The notes: generated from the sequence alone by a model not told the origin. A stretch of 64,000 nucleotides of DNA from Ilyonectria destructans (GCA_020740775.1 JAHEWK010000003.1:992001-1056000); one strand, 5' to 3'. Counted from the first letter of the stretch, positions 30,148-43,900 are shown. Program-made: numbers and translations.

Positions 30148-31316
30148 GATGATATCCAGTCTGTCCACCGTCTCAGAGTCTCTGTTGAATATATGATGCG
30201 TGAAACCCCGCCTTAATATATGCTATTGAAGCCAACCCGCACCGGCCTTTATGAGCGTTCTGATAACGAAGCTGTAGCTTCCGATTTAGGCCGAGCCTAG
30301 AAACTTCCATCTGGACTACCTTCATTCGCCGCCCGACATCGTCTTGGCGCTGAGCACCCTATTACGTCAGCGATTGACAAGCAATGGGCGTATTATCAGC
30401 CCTTTGGCGATTCCCTCAGATGTGCCGGTCGGTGTAGAATGACGGCAAGTGCCAGGAGAGAACTGGCATTAAAAAACACAAAAGAACCCTGAATTGATAA
30501 TTTGAGTATTGATACATGACCCGTTGGCTCCACATCAAACTCCCCATCGCCCCTTCACTCAAATAAATCACCCTTCATCAAAACCTCGCGCCATGACTTT
30601 TGATCCTGGAAAAGCCGCCAACTCCCAGCAGTTGGCATCCACCGGCCCAGAAACTTGAAACCCAGTATGCGCAAATGAATCCTTTGTGCCCTAGAAATCG
30701 CCGAAAGCAGGTCCTGACTATATTGTTTCCCGAGTGAGTCAGTCCGTAGGTGCATGCTGAACCAAACGTAAGGCTGTGTGCAGCAAGAAACCCAAGCCAT
30801 CGCAAAGTGCTTTTCGAGAGCAAGCAAGAAATGATTCAAGAACAAACAAGGCTTGGACTACGAACACTGAAAAGGAACAGACGCAATCAAAGAGACATAG
30901 GGAATATCACTAGTCGAGGTACAACGTTAAAACGTCAAACGCAGCAACGAGAAGCAGCAAATGGCGAAAGCAAACAGATAGAAGCAATAGCTTGAATGAA
31001 TTTGAACTGATGACAATCCACCGGTGCCGAAGATCTCCAACGCCAATCATGATTCAGACCAAGGAAATGGAGTGTGCGTGGTGCCGTATCGAAATCCAGA
31101 GCTGCGTATGAACCGTGATCCCAGCTCGAAGTTAAGGGTGGGTATCATCACGTCAGAAAAAATCATACCAACAGGAAACCCCCGTTGGGCACGACAGCCA
31201 ATGACGAGGCAAGATGATCGAGTCCAAGGAAAAAGAAGCATTGGGGGAACTGGGTGCATGCGTCCCCCATCGTCAACGAGTCAATGTCGTGGTCAAATTA
31301 CTAAGAGAACAAGAGG
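30148..31316. other. Intergenic region, probable 3' flank of the RRM gene
   Basis: 1.17 kb between the TatD start and the RRM protein stop. The part near 30.5-31.3 kb may be 3' UTR of the minus-strand RRM gene. No CDS was recognised. Confidence 0.45.
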
Positions 31317-32704
31317 TCAGCCATGGTAAACACGTCGGGCCGCAACGGGCTCCAGGGGCAACTGCCATACCTGGGGAGGGCCAGCAGGGCCGGGAGGTCC
31401 CGGCGGTCCAGCAGGACCTTGGGGACCAGGAGCAGGTCCGCCAAAGTGCTGAGGACCGTAGTTACCGGGGCCGTGGCTGGGCATGCCCATGTAGTGAGGC
31501 GGAGGGGGGGCAGGGCGGTAGGGGGTACCAACACCAGAGTTGTTCTGCGAGCGACCCCAGCTCAGACGGACGCGAGAGTTACCAATCGGGTAACCCTGCA
31601 TCTGGTTGATGGCCATCTCAGCGGCATGGCGGTGGACGAACTGAACGAAGCCGCAGCCCTTGCCAGGGGGGATCTTGACGTAGGTGATCTCGCCGAATCC
31701 CTGGAAGAACGATCGAAGCTCATCCTCGGTAACGTAGCCGGAAAGGCCTCCAACGAAGACGGTGGTGTTGTTGGGATCGGTGAACTGGTTCATCTGGGTG
31801 GCTGGGTTAAAACCTCCGTAAGGGAAACCCTGCATACCACCCCACATCTGCTGCTGAGGCATACCACCAGCCATCATAGGGCCGTTCTGGTGGCCAGCGT
31901 GGCCGCCGAAGCCATGGTTGCCGCTAAATACCGTTAGCATCCTGTTTGCTCAGTGTCTCCAAATCAAGCGCGACGACTTACCGGTTCTTGGGGGTGGCAG
32001 TGGAGATGCGCATGGGGCGGTTGCCGCAGTAAACGCCCTGCATCTCGACAAGAGCGCGCTGCTGGTCGTTCTCATCGGAGAAACGAACAAACCCATAGCC
32101 ACGACTCTGGCCGGACATGGCATCGGTCATGATCTTAGCAGACTTGCAGGATGGGAAGCGCGCCTGGAAGAGAGAAACCAAAACGTATTCGTTGACCTCA
32201 GGGCCGAGGTCACCGACGAAGATGCTGTACTCGGGGCCGCGGTCATCACTGTTGCAAAGTTAGCAAGCAGCGAACAGTTCAATAGGTCCACAAAACTTAC
32301 CGTCGGTCAACAAGACCGCCGCCAGATGCCCAGTTAAGCTTGAACTGACGGGAGCTGTTGGGAACGGGAGTGCCGTTGAGGCCCAGGGCCTTGGTGGCCG
32401 CATCGGGGGACTGGAATTCGACGAAGCAGTATCCAGCATTGCCCGAGTTCTTGTCGCGGATGACCTTGACGTTGACGGTCTCTCCGGCAGCGGACAAGAA
32501 CACGCCCTTAATGAAGTTCTCGTCCATCCAGGGCTCAAGTTCTCCCATCCATAGAGTCGTCTTGGCGGCATCACCACCAGCTCCCGGAGGAGGGGCAACC
32601 GAGCCCATGTCGGTGGCGGGAGGAGTACCGTTGGAGAAGGCCATTTGGTTGGGGGCAGGGCCGCCGTTGGCAGGGACCGAGTTGAAAGGAGCGTTGAGTT
32701 CCAT
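31317..32704 (-). CDS. Three-RRM RNA-binding protein (Csx1/Nam8/TIA-1-like)
   Basis: Three exons, 32704-32301, 32248-31982 and 31923-31317, about 425 residues. Introns of 52 and 58 bases (GTAAGT...CAACAG; GTAAGT...TTTAG) both show GCTAAC. RRM1 spans about 49-128 ('TTLWMGELEPWMDE', 'GYCFVEF'), RRM2 143-218 ('YSIFVGDLGPEV', 'GYGFVRF') and RRM3 276-346 ('TTVFVGGLSGYV', 'CGFVQF'). A Met/Gly-rich linker and Pro/Gly tail follow. The RRM spacing and 'TLWMGELEPWMDE' are those of S. pombe Csx1 and yeast Nam8/Ngr1, which control mRNA stability (stress) or 5' splice-site choice. The C-terminus is uncertain: a GTATGG donor after ...AGPPQ and a CTCTTAG acceptor could remove the last 14 residues, ending at a TAA. 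Confidence 0.9.
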
Positions 32705-35700
32705 ACTGGGCTGTATCGGGGGTCAGTCCAAGACCTTTGCGAACGTGGAGGGACAGTGAGCGCTATCGAAACACGGTCTTCGAGGCCAGAGAGCGTCGAT
32801 CGATAGCGGATGGAGGGTTATCGCGAGACTTACCGACAATCGAAAACTGGCCAGAAATGCTCAAACGATCAAAGGTACTCGAGTGAGTAGTGCAAAGCTG
32901 GAAAGGTTAGCTTGGCTCAAAGCCAGGTGTCGACGAGAGTAGCAACGTACAAGAATGTGTTGCGAGGCTTAATAGAGCGAGGCAACGGGATGTAAGATAC
33001 TGGGGAGATTGTTAGCAGCTGCCTTGGATCAACCAAACAAGCCGGGCGCAAGCCAGGGGAGAGAAGAGGTCTCGGTGATTATGGAGAAGGAAATTGATGT
33101 CGAGTGTGATTCAAGGACAAGCGAGATCCATCAGCGCGCCGACGAAGGTAACCAAGTCCAAAACAAGTGCCTGATTCAGTGGAAGGGAAAGTTTGATGGC
33201 AACGGTGATCTGGTCACTGGAGATGCTCTTGGGAGATTCCGCGATCCTAGAGAAGAACAGGAGAAGCCGAGGTGACCCGCAGCTGCCAGCTGCATGCGCG
33301 ATTTGCAATCGGTTCCAGTCCAGGCACATGCAAGGCAGAAATCCAGGAGCAGCAGTAGGCCAGGCACCAGATGCACATCCAAGGGCTATTCCACAGCTTC
33401 TTCCAAACGTTCTCCAGGCGCTTTGGTCCCAGCGCGAGGGTTCCTGGAGTGCAGTGATGGAAAGAAGATGCCAAGTGCAAAAACTTACCGAGCGTAAATC
33501 TCGTACACGTCGTGAACAAAGTCGTAGAAGAGCTGCAGTCTGGCCGTTAGCATCGCAGCCTTCCGAGACGGTTGTTTGGTGTTTGGGGAGGAAGTGTTGT
33601 GAAGGTGGATGACTGGAAAATAAGGTTGGGGCAGATTTTCGGACAGCCAGTTATTCCACCGGCAGTAGTCCCGAGGAACTACCTCCAGGCAGCTTCACCA
33701 CAACACACGATTGCAGTGAACGCGGCGTGCAGCACACAAGAATACCGCTGTATGCCCTCACACACATTCGCACAACACACGGGCTGAAGAAAAAAGGAGG
33801 CTTACTGCTGAGGGAAACCGAGAATGCGAGTACAACGAAGCAAGTCGTTAGAGTTAGACCTGAACTCGGGGGTTAGCCAGAGTGCTTTGGAGAGTGCAAG
33901 GCACAGAACGAGGCCTCGAGAATACTGCTAATCAGTCTGCAAGTTTGTGACGCCTGCATCACTCGACGAGTCAAGTCCTTCTCAGAGTTCCTAACCGGAG
34001 GATGATTGCGCACGCGCACAACACCGACCCCAATAGTCGCGAAATCCAGGCGTCGTCCACTTGCAGCCCCAGCAACACGGAATAGAGCAATTCCTTACCT
34101 TCACGCCAAGTCTATTCCCCAAAAGATGCGAAGCTGCCGAACCGAACCGGGAATTGGGAACGAATCGAGAAAGACTGGTGTCCAGACCCAACCGAGACTC
34201 CGAAAAGCAGTCGTACAGACGAGAATAAGAGTTTCTCAGACGCCGTCACGCCGATACAAGAAGCAATGGAATGCTTGGAGGGATGGAGAGGTGCAAAAAT
34301 GCGAAGTCGAAGTTCTTAACGGTGCCCAGAGTAGATCGTGGGATGAACGCGTGCTCTACCAAAAATTCCTAAGGAATGTGGTAAGATGGCTGAAACGTTC
34401 CCGAAATGAGCTGAACCTGGCGGTACTGTCAGTAACATTCAAGGCAAGCGTGTCCACACAATATGACCAGGCTTGGTCGTGACAGAGGAGATCCCTGGGT
34501 CCGAGGTATCCGTCCAGGAACTGACAGGTTCGGGCAAGAAAAGGGTCCATCCTAAAGACGATTCGAGTTGGATGGTCAAACGCGCAAAGCCAGCGGGTGG
34601 TGTATCCTGCACGTGTCGTCTTCCAAGGGTCGCATCAAATTCCATACAAGCGCATTTCCAACAGTCTTGGCACCGAGGGAAAGACAACTGCGTCGTCATC
34701 CACTGCTCGCAGCCAGCATGGTCCGTCGCAGTCCAGGTTGGCTACCAGGTCGACAGGATCAAGGATGAAGAGCCAAGTAACGAGCGGCATGGATCTCAGG
34801 TCAATCGGCAGGGAATCCGGCTTGTGCGCCTGGGTTGGAGGAGACAACACTCGAAACAGCACCCAAAGCCTTTCGGCCCCTGATTTGCTCCGTTGTTGAT
34901 GCAGTGCTGGAAGGCGAACCACCCCCCCGCGTCAAACAGCGACACCATGCCAGTCGAACGCATTCACCTCCATCTTGTCGACAATCCTTCTCGTGCGAGT
35001 TGTTACTGATAGATCGCAACAGACGAGGCCGGTCCGATCTTTCCGAGAACATGCGACGTAATATTGAGATCATGTGCGACGGCCAGGAGAGGGGTAATAT
35101 CTGCGTCGACATCATCTCCGTCGCGGCGAGTAGTTTCGAATTGCGGAACGGCGCGGCATTGTCTGAAAGGAGTCAAGCAACATAACGAACATCGCAGTCG
35201 AGAGTCATTGTCGTCTTCGATGGTCGTCATCGTGCGGCCACGGAGTTTGGTGGGTTCTCATCGGCAAGTGCCCGTGGCGGGGGCGGCGGCATGTTGTCTC
35301 TCCATTCCAAGCATCTTGTCCTTTCCGTTTCACTCCAGACATCTTCCAGGATCGTTCAGGCGATTCGGCGGCATGGTTGGCGATCGCGCTCGTCGTCATC
35401 GTCATGGCGCGGGGGTTGGCGAGGATTGGCGCTTTACTCGGAATCTCACAGTGGCCTCCCAGCCCACATACCCAATGCCACGACACAAAGGACCAAAAAA
35501 AAAAAAGGGCATGGGAAATGGGTATTCGAAACTCACTTTTAGGCGCCAACAAAAACAGCAGTAACTCTCACAGCCAACTTTCCAAAAGACGCGCAAGGGA
35601 AGAGCCGTGGGAACCGTGATGGGGATGGGGATGGGGAGGGGATGTTGAAGGAGAGTCGCGGGATGAGTCGTAGTGCGGGAAGAGGCAGAGAAAAAAGACA

Positions 35701-36300
35701 GAGCTTTTTTTTCCTAACCTTGCCTTGTTTGGGCCTTGGCCTTGGGAACAATCGGGGCGCGCGGGGACGAGGGTACGAGGAAGGGGAAAATTATCGACTA
35801 GGGGGGGGTGCGCTGCCGTATCCGCCGACAAGGGATCTGGGATCTGGGCCTGCTAAGGGTGGCACTGAAACACGACGACGGGCGAATGACGCTGGGTGCC
35901 ACTGGCGGGTGACGGAGCGGCTGCAGGTGTTGAAATCCAGCGATGGATAGGAGGGCGCAGCGGCGGAGTCTCCGGATACAAACGTCGACAATGGACACAA
36001 GAAATCCCAAGGAGAATCAACCGCACAAGGGACGACAGCAGACAACGGTAACGGTGGTTTCCTCGCAATCAAGTTCGCAACAGAAGACGAGAAACTGTGG
36101 GGGAGGGGGATGGGGAGTCACTTGGAAGAAAAGGGCTTGCAAAACGAAACGAAAGTCAGTGATGACGGGCAGAGCGTGGAGTGTGTGTGTGTGAGTGGGT
36201 GTGAGAGTTATTGGGCGTGCGCGAGTGTCCATGTGTGTCCATGTGGAGAGAATGGAAGGGAGGAGAAGGACGAGGAGATGACCCTGTGGGCCCGCTTGCT
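32705..36300 (-). other. Probable long, multiply spliced 5' leader and promoter of the RRM gene
   Basis: No conserved CDS is seen. The minus strand carries a series of good introns: 32711-32833 (GTAAGT...ACAG), 32898-32950 (GTACGT, GCTAAC, CCAG), 33000-33488 (GTAAGT, GCTAAC, CCCCAG), 33540-33805 (GTAAGC, GCTAAC, CCAG) and 33860-34098 (GTAAGG, GGCTAAC, TTCAG). Most candidate exons are about 50-65 bases. Near 35.6-36.3 kb the minus strand turns strongly pyrimidine-rich, as fungal transcription start regions do. This is inferred from signals only. Confidence 0.35.
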
Positions 36301-39300
36301 TCTCCAGCACGAAGCTCACCCACACAGTATCGGACTCTTGTGAAACACCTTAATGGCGATGGGCGACGACAAACAGTGGATATGCGAGCGGGATGACGGG
36401 GGTGTACGGCTATCCTCCAATCCACCATCATCCGCCATTCTGTGCGCTGCTGGTTTGAGTGGGTGGGCGTGTCCTGCCCTACCTTGTCTGGTTCCGGCAG
36501 ACGATTTATGCCTGCTGCACAAAACACGAGGGCTGTCGGTACAGTACGGAGCAAGTACCGTGTACGGAGCGTGCAGTCAAGGTTCAGGCAGGCTGAGAAC
36601 GGGTGGCCTCGAAGAAGCTTCCGTGGGCCAACTGCGCTGAACAGCCCTTGTGGTGTGGCTTCGACAAGCAGGGCTACCCTTGCCCAGGAGTGCCACTATC
36701 ATGAGCCCGCGAGGTGGCCTCCAAATGGAGCCCTAACCCGCAGTGGATTGGGATTTGGTGCTGGGCCGGCCACGATACAGGCAGCTGAGCGCTGGGCGCT
36801 GGATGCCGGACGGCCAGGGCGAGATGAACCAGCTGGACCCCTGCGAGGACAGCCCTGCTCCCGGTGGATCATGAAATCATCGGGCGTCTGGAGGACGATG
36901 GGATAGATTGATTGATCGAGCATCCCGATCTAGGTAAAGTACGGCATGGTGGGAAGATGCGGAGGGGGAAGGGAGGGATCATCACGTCCATGGCCAAGGC
37001 CCAAGGCTACGGCACCTGCGAATTATCAAGAACAGGACGGAGCGTCGGGACGCCGCCGGTTCATCAGCGCCCGCTCCGTATCAGGATGGCGGAGCCGCTT
37101 GACTGGTGAGAATGAAGAATCTCACCCGCAGAAGAGGAATTTCTCGTCTAAATTCACAGTCGGAGAAGTGAAGAGAAAGGACCCGAAAGATGCACGCGTT
37201 CTTCTTGGTACGCTAACACGGTTGTTTAGAGTTTGTTCTGATCGGGCTATCGCATGGAATGAAGGGGCCGTGTTACCAGTCACCAAACATGTCCGTCATC
37301 CTCAAGCGACAAGCTTGCGTTGTGTGGGAGAGTGCGTGTTGGCTCAGTGCGAGGCAGCTTTGTTGCATGCGCGCAACCAGATGATGGCCTTTGTTGTCTC
37401 AACTCGTCATTTGACCTCTCCCTCCCCAGTTGTCTTCCCTTGCGGGAGCTTGAAGCAATTGCAGGCCCTGTCGAAATTGGTGTCTCAATCCACCAAGACC
37501 CCTTGCTTGAGCCCGCGTCACTCGCTCGGGAAACTCTCACGGCCGTTGGACTGTCAAGCGTCCCGCGTATGCTGTCCCAGACTCCTTGTCACAGCAACGT
37601 GACACAAACCTGGCGCGCACCAGCAGCGGCTGCGAAGCTACCTGCCCTGGCGTGCCTGGCGAGCAAGGGAGCTTGAACCGTGCCGCCGTGATGCGCCTGC
37701 TTACGCTCAGTCCGTCCGTCCGTCCGTATTCATAGCAGAGCTCTGCACCCAAACACTCGCACCGACCAACGCCATCGCTTTCCCAGAGCTGTGATGGGTC
37801 AAACGATTGATGAACGGATGAATTGGGATCCGTTCAGACACAGGACACGTTGCGAGTTACGGACGAGCACCATCCGTGCCTGACTACCAGCTGCGCACTT
37901 CGTTTGATTGCTACAAACTTGTCTTGTCTCACCCAGTTTCCCCTCATCACCCCCTAATTGAATCGTCCCGTTTGCGGTTTCCATCCCCTCCCTTCGCTTG
38001 CGTTGACGACGACCAAAGGCCTCCCAGAATGGTACGCGGGCAATGAACCATCGCAAACAGTGTGTTTGACTGGTTCGGCACAAAACACACGGTGGCGTGG
38101 CCGCAAAACTCATACAGGGCAGGGTGGCGCCCACCAGATCTGGTCTGTCCCACCTACGGCTAGAGGCTACAGCCGCGCCAGGGCTTGAACCAACCCTGGC
38201 GACGGCTCTCATTTGCTCGCTCCCACGAGAAACCAATTTGTTCCTTGCTTGAGCTGCCCGTCCTCACGCCATCCATGCTGCGCCAACTTTACCGAGGCCA
38301 CCGCCGCCAAGTTGGCGTTGGGCCTCCGCTGCCCCAGAGGACGCTCGAAGGGTGGCGCTGCAGCACGCCGTCGCCAGTGAACTGTCGAATCAGGAGCGAA
38401 TGGGAGCTTTTCCAGGCATCGGGGCGTTGTATTCGGTGGATCAGCCAGGCGCATGAGAGATTATTTCATACATTGGCCATGCTGCAGCCTCTGCACAACC
38501 TAGATTCAAGCACCCGACGTCCTTGCGAGCCTGAAGCGAACTCCGTACCAAAGGGCCAATACTCATTCATCCAATCACCCTTGCCACTCTGTAGGGCATG
38601 CCACGGGATCACCGAGAACAACCTTGCCCCTCACTTCACAACTGAGCGGGAGAGATGACGCGGATTTGAAGGTTTAGCTCAACTAGGCAGGGTTGAAGTT
38701 TTCAGGTGAGAGTTCGCACGGCACAGAACCTGGGGCTAAAGCATGTTGCTTTAAATTCGATGTCGAAAATCTTCATGTGAACACCAAGCAACGCTGGGCT
38801 TGACGCCATGAACCATGCGCTCAATCGCCCCTGGACATGCCCGCTAGTCCAATGCCCAGGAATTCTGAGCTATCATCAATTCTGGATTTAAAACACCTTG
38901 TTCAAATGCCATTCGATTCCTCATTTCAGCCTGACTTAGGTCCGTGTCGAGTTTCTAGTTTGCTGTATCCAGTCGCGTCCTTCTCAACCAGGGCCCCGGA
39001 TACTGCGTGCAGATCGGCCAGCACCCCTTGCAACCCTGCCCATTCGTTAAACCCAGGCGTGCACCGATGACGAATGGCCATTTTTAGAAGCCCACAGGTC
39101 CCAAGAAGCAAGCCCAGCTGAAAGACGGGAGCCCGAGCCTCCGAACGTACAGTAAAGCCCGGTGTCAAAGCGACAAGCCATGACAGCATCCTCAGTCATG
39201 GGACTATTCGGACTTTGCAAGGTAGTGAGAAACCGCTGGGATTTTTAGCTCGCAATGACACAAGAGTCACATCATTTCTGACAGGCATTCGTTAGCAGCA

Positions 39301-40932
39301 CTGTGGTATCCAGGACTTCGCAGCCTGGTCGCAGGGCGTGCCTGTATCGTGCGGGGCGTCTCTTGGTTTCAGCCCGCCCAGGCGAAAAAGCCCTTCCCTT
39401 TCCAAGGCGCTGCCCATGCCCGTGCCCATGTCTGGCTTGCTTGCTTCGTCCAGGGACGTTGCTTATTGGCTTTTCTCGCGTTGAGCCTGGCTTGACAATG
39501 GGATTTCTTGCATCCTCGAGCCGGAGAGGGCTTCGATCCAGGGCCATGTGACATCTGAGCAGCGTTTGTGGTGTGGGGAAGGCCATCGGGTCCCATGTCC
39601 GAGCCCGAGATCCAGCGTCGCTCTCTGTAAATCCTCCGCCGTCTCTGAAATGAGGGAGCACTGCCCCAATCCGATTACGCAGCATTTGCATTCCCAAGGC
39701 GAGGTGCACGATTGGGCACTCGGCGCGGTGGCAGAGGCGGCGAACTTCTCACCCTCCCTTGTGGACTCTACCGCGTCGCGATCCTCGGTCCCCGTTCCTC
39801 TCAGCCGGTATCGGATAGGGTTGGCCCAAAAACCTCTCCTGCCGAAGGGATCCGGTAGTGGATCTGGGATCCCGACGTTTCCGGCCGTTGACAGTGCCGT
39901 CATGCCAGTGCAAAGCCCGGTCTGGGATCAACTTCCGGCGTGGACGCTCGATGCAAATCATTTGATCGAGAAGTGGTGGCGTTAAACAGAAGTCTCTCGC
40001 AACTCGTTTACAATTACTCGAATTAAATCAGAATGTCACCCTCCAGCATGCGGACGAATGGTAAGCAAGGGCCGAGGAAGCCACGGAACATTGGGCGCTG
40101 GCTGTGCCCTACACCGCAGCGTCAGCTTCGGCAGCGAGATGTTGAGTAATTCTCTCTGTCTTGTCTTGTCTTTGCTTTAACGCACGTACTCGGACCCTCC
40201 TGCAAGACAATTCCCATCGGGACGAATACAGCAACCAATTCGCCGAGGGCCAAGGACGACCGCACTAGGATCAGCTCCCACAGGACCTTTGCCTTAGAAT
40301 CAGAAGTCACCATCCCCAAGCCTCGTCAGAACATGCTTAATGGTGGTAAATAGATCGGCGACAGCTTAATCATACCCCAAGCATTTAAACAACCATCCCG
40401 AGCAGCACTCAGTGTCTGAGGCTCAAGTGGCGAACGTTGGCTGCGCATAATTCCGACAGGATAAGAAGCCACCTACCAGCTTTGAAATTCGGGATAACCA
40501 AGGTGGTGAATCTCTCAGAAGTTATACCGTCTTCCCAAAACAGAATCCATTGCAGGATTCTAACTGCATAGTAACGCAACGTAAACGGATGCCGTGCAGA
40601 TGTTCTCTCCAAACTGCAACCCGGTTGCGATGTCACGTGACAGTGGCGGTTGACAGCTCTCGCCTTCCATAGCGCTTAGTCATTCGCATTCGTCAACACA
40701 TCGTTGACTTGAGGCAAAGTGGAAGCTCAAGCAACTCGTCATCCAGAGCTGCCTACACCTGATTTGTGATACTACGTCGTAAACTCGCCGTCGGAATTCC
40801 ATCTTTGCGTTGTTTTCGTTCATTCTGCATTTTTCTTGCCTTTGCTTCCGCGCCATCTAGATATTCCCATCGCATCACGGTGTCGCTCCCCCACCGCTGG
40901 GCCACCCCACGATCTGGCTTCACCCACCCATC
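36301..40932. other. Gene-free region upstream of ecm29
   Basis: 4.6 kb with no recognisable gene. A frame of 218 codons at 36946-37602 (+) has an ATG but resembles nothing and has poor composition. GC content is normal, so it is not AT-rich RIP-degraded DNA. The last few hundred bases are CT-rich and should be the ecm29 promoter/leader. Confidence 0.45.
37711..37727. repeat. (TCCG)n microsatellite
   Basis: Four tandem TCCG units inside the gene-free region. Short and without obvious function. Confidence 0.7.
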
Positions 40933-43900
40933 ATGGCGGCCTCATCGACCAAGGAACGAGAATTGCAGTTGCTGGACAGCGTTGAGTTGAAGATTCTCGG
41001 AGTTGCGAACAAGGAGGAGAAGCTCCACCAGCTGCTGCAGCGATATCTTACCCCAGTGCTGCTCAAAGCTTCCAGTGAACATGCCCAAGTGAGAGCTAAA
41101 GTGAGTCGCCGATCAGCTTCAGGTAGGGCCATCTGCAGTCGCTAAAGATATCCAGGTGGTTCAAATATTTTCCAGGCTCAAGACCTTTATCCAACCCCCT
41201 CAGTATGTGCCATGGCCTGGACCCGTCCTCACCTCCAGCTGGGGAACAGTTGCTAATAATCCGCAGGGTTGTGTTGCCAGTAGGCGCGCTTCTTGATCAA
41301 TACAAGTCAACCGACTCGCCCTTGGTAAAGCAGTTGGATCTTTCAGGAATCCAGCATAGTTTGGAGCGCATCGACGATCATGATCGAAGAGACCTCATCC
41401 CAAAGGCCTTGAAAGGCTTTGCTAAGGAGGAAGGCCAGTCGAGGGCCGGTGCCTTGTTCCATGTTATCCTGCGACTTCTCCTTGACGTCCGGATACCCCC
41501 AAGGGGAGGTAAAGACGATGAGAACTTTCGAGAGGCGATCGGTCTCTCAGACGAAGCTGATGCAAAATATCTGGCCAGACTGATCAGCATCTTCCTCCGG
41601 TTAAGAACTCCGCTTGGAACCCAAACTTGGGCCCGGGCGAACCCAACGCTGTCACAGGCGGAACTCGACCTTATCTCTGTGGAAAACCCCGAGTCCCAGA
41701 AGATCTTCCAGCGCATGTCAGAACTGAAGGTGAAACTTGTGGTTCTATTCGCAAGTGGAGCGTTCACGGATGAGGAGAAGTTCCTGCCCGCAGTGTATGC
41801 CGCGTCCAGCTTCGACAACAGGGTCGCATCGTCCGCCGAAGAAATTCTCAAAAGAAGCTCCGTCTCAATGGAGGATGAGTCCCTCGTCAGACGCTTGTTC
41901 CAGGCACACTCAGTTCTACCCGCTGCATATCGAACTCGTATCCTAGCAATGCTGTCCAAGTCTGCTGTTTCAACCACCATGTCCGAGAACATCATGGCAG
42001 TGGTGAGCTTGGACTTTGCACCGCCACAATCTGATGATTCTTCCGATCAGCCCCTGAGGCCTACGAGCTCCCTTGAGCGTACAAAGCTTCACAAGGCCCT
42101 ATTCCAGTACATTTCATGGGTAGCCCGCATTGGGCCCTCGAAGGAAGGCTTCACTATTGCTCTTCCACTGATGAAGAACATGAGGGCTTATATTGACGCC
42201 CAGGGCTGGCCTACACCTGAAAACGCATCCCACGACGACATTACCCTTCGATCAAAGGCCTATGAAACAATCGGAGTACTTGCTAGAAGTGCAGACATGC
42301 CAGTTGCTGAGAGGCTTGATCTCGCCAGTTGGCTCTTCCGGTCTCTCTCGGAAGATCCGACCAATGACGCGGTTGTCAACATCGACGGGGCGCTATCTAG
42401 CTTGACAGCCGGTCTTCCAGCCACAGTGGGCAGCGAGGCCGAGGGACTGAAGACTATGCTACTCACATACATGTATCTACCCGACGAAGCTCCAGCTGTA
42501 CGAAGCACACGCCACGCTGTCGTCAAGTGGGCAAATCAGTGCCTCAACTTCTCCGACATTACCGGACGCTGGATCGATATCCTTGCTATTGGTGGAAAGT
42601 CAGATGAGCGAAACGACGTGATTGAGCAGGGTCACAAAGGCCTTGACCCTTGGACTTACTTTGCCCATGTTGACACCAGTCCTGCTAAACCAGACTGGAC
42701 TGACATGGTCATCAAGTTTTTTGGGGCCGTGATCGGACCAGATACACACTCAAAACGACCGTCGCTGCCAGAGTTGAAAGGATTACGACATTCAGTATTT
42801 GAGAACTTTGAGGGATCCCGACTCCCCGCCTTTCCAGTTGCCCTACGCTACATCAAGCACATCATGTTTCTTACTGCTCTGGAAGACTTCAAAGTCGAAC
42901 CAGACTGGATGCAAACCCTTGACGCTCGCGTCAAGACCGACATCAAAACTCGGGAAAAGATTGCGGCCTATCTCCACACTGTCGATAGCGGATATTTGGT
43001 CTTTTACCTCAAAGCCTGCCTTGACGGTGCCTTCGTGGAGGATTCTGCAATCACGGAGGAATGCATACGCTGCTTTGTCGACGTCGCATCCCTTAGCCCA
43101 GGTGGTACTCTGGGTTTCCTGACCCAGCTCAGTAACAATCTGCTGCCACTGATCAAGTCAAACAACAAAGAGATTCGGTCCCTTGGCTCCCGAGCCTTGG
43201 GTATTCTTGCATCGCATCTGGCAAACGACGCTGACTCGATCGAGAACTGCTGTAAGACACTCGTTTCTCTATTCGAGAAGGCCGAGACTGCCGTTGGGCC
43301 CGACTTGAATGCTGCAGAGGGAGCACTACTAGCGTTTAGCCACGTCTGCTCTCGGTGCATTTACTATGGCCAACCTTTACCGGGCGATATCCGGTACCCT
43401 TCAGGGCTTCTCACGGGCGAGAACGTTTTAACGTCCCTCTATGACGCTGGTTTAGAGTCTTTTGCCCAGTTGTGGACTGCCGGCTTGGCTATCCCCCCGC
43501 ATGAAGGCGATCAATCGCTCGAAGTTGTCGTGAAGAAGCTCGCAACACAGGCAAAGAAGAGCAATGAAAAGGCGATCCTTGCTCTTGGAAGACTGGCTGC
43601 CGGCCTGGAAGAGACTGAGGAGGATCAAACCGTTCCTGAGGATGGCGACGGCTGGTCGCACGGAGTCCTAGGCTCTATCCTCAAAGAGTTATTCAGCCTT
43701 CACGAAATCAAGCGCGTCGAGATTCAGTTTACCGTCGGCGATGCTATCACGGCAGCGATCGCTCGTTGGGACTCGGACTACGTAAAGCTGACCATGGACG
43801 TGGAATCTCGGGGATGCCAAGAACGCAATGGCACGCGAGAGTCGAGGTTAGTTGCAGTTATGAACAAACTGTTTGCGGATTCCAAAGCCACTAAGCCTTC

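Noticed and set aside
34137..34145. Extra CCGAACCGA copy far from the cluster
   Set aside because: Lies in the leader/gene-free region of the RRM gene; one copy in 64 kb outside the cluster is near chance expectation, so not called as a site.
36946..37602. 218-codon frame with ATG in the gene-free region
   Set aside because: No family similarity, no nearby intron signals, irregular composition; kept only as part of the gene-free region.
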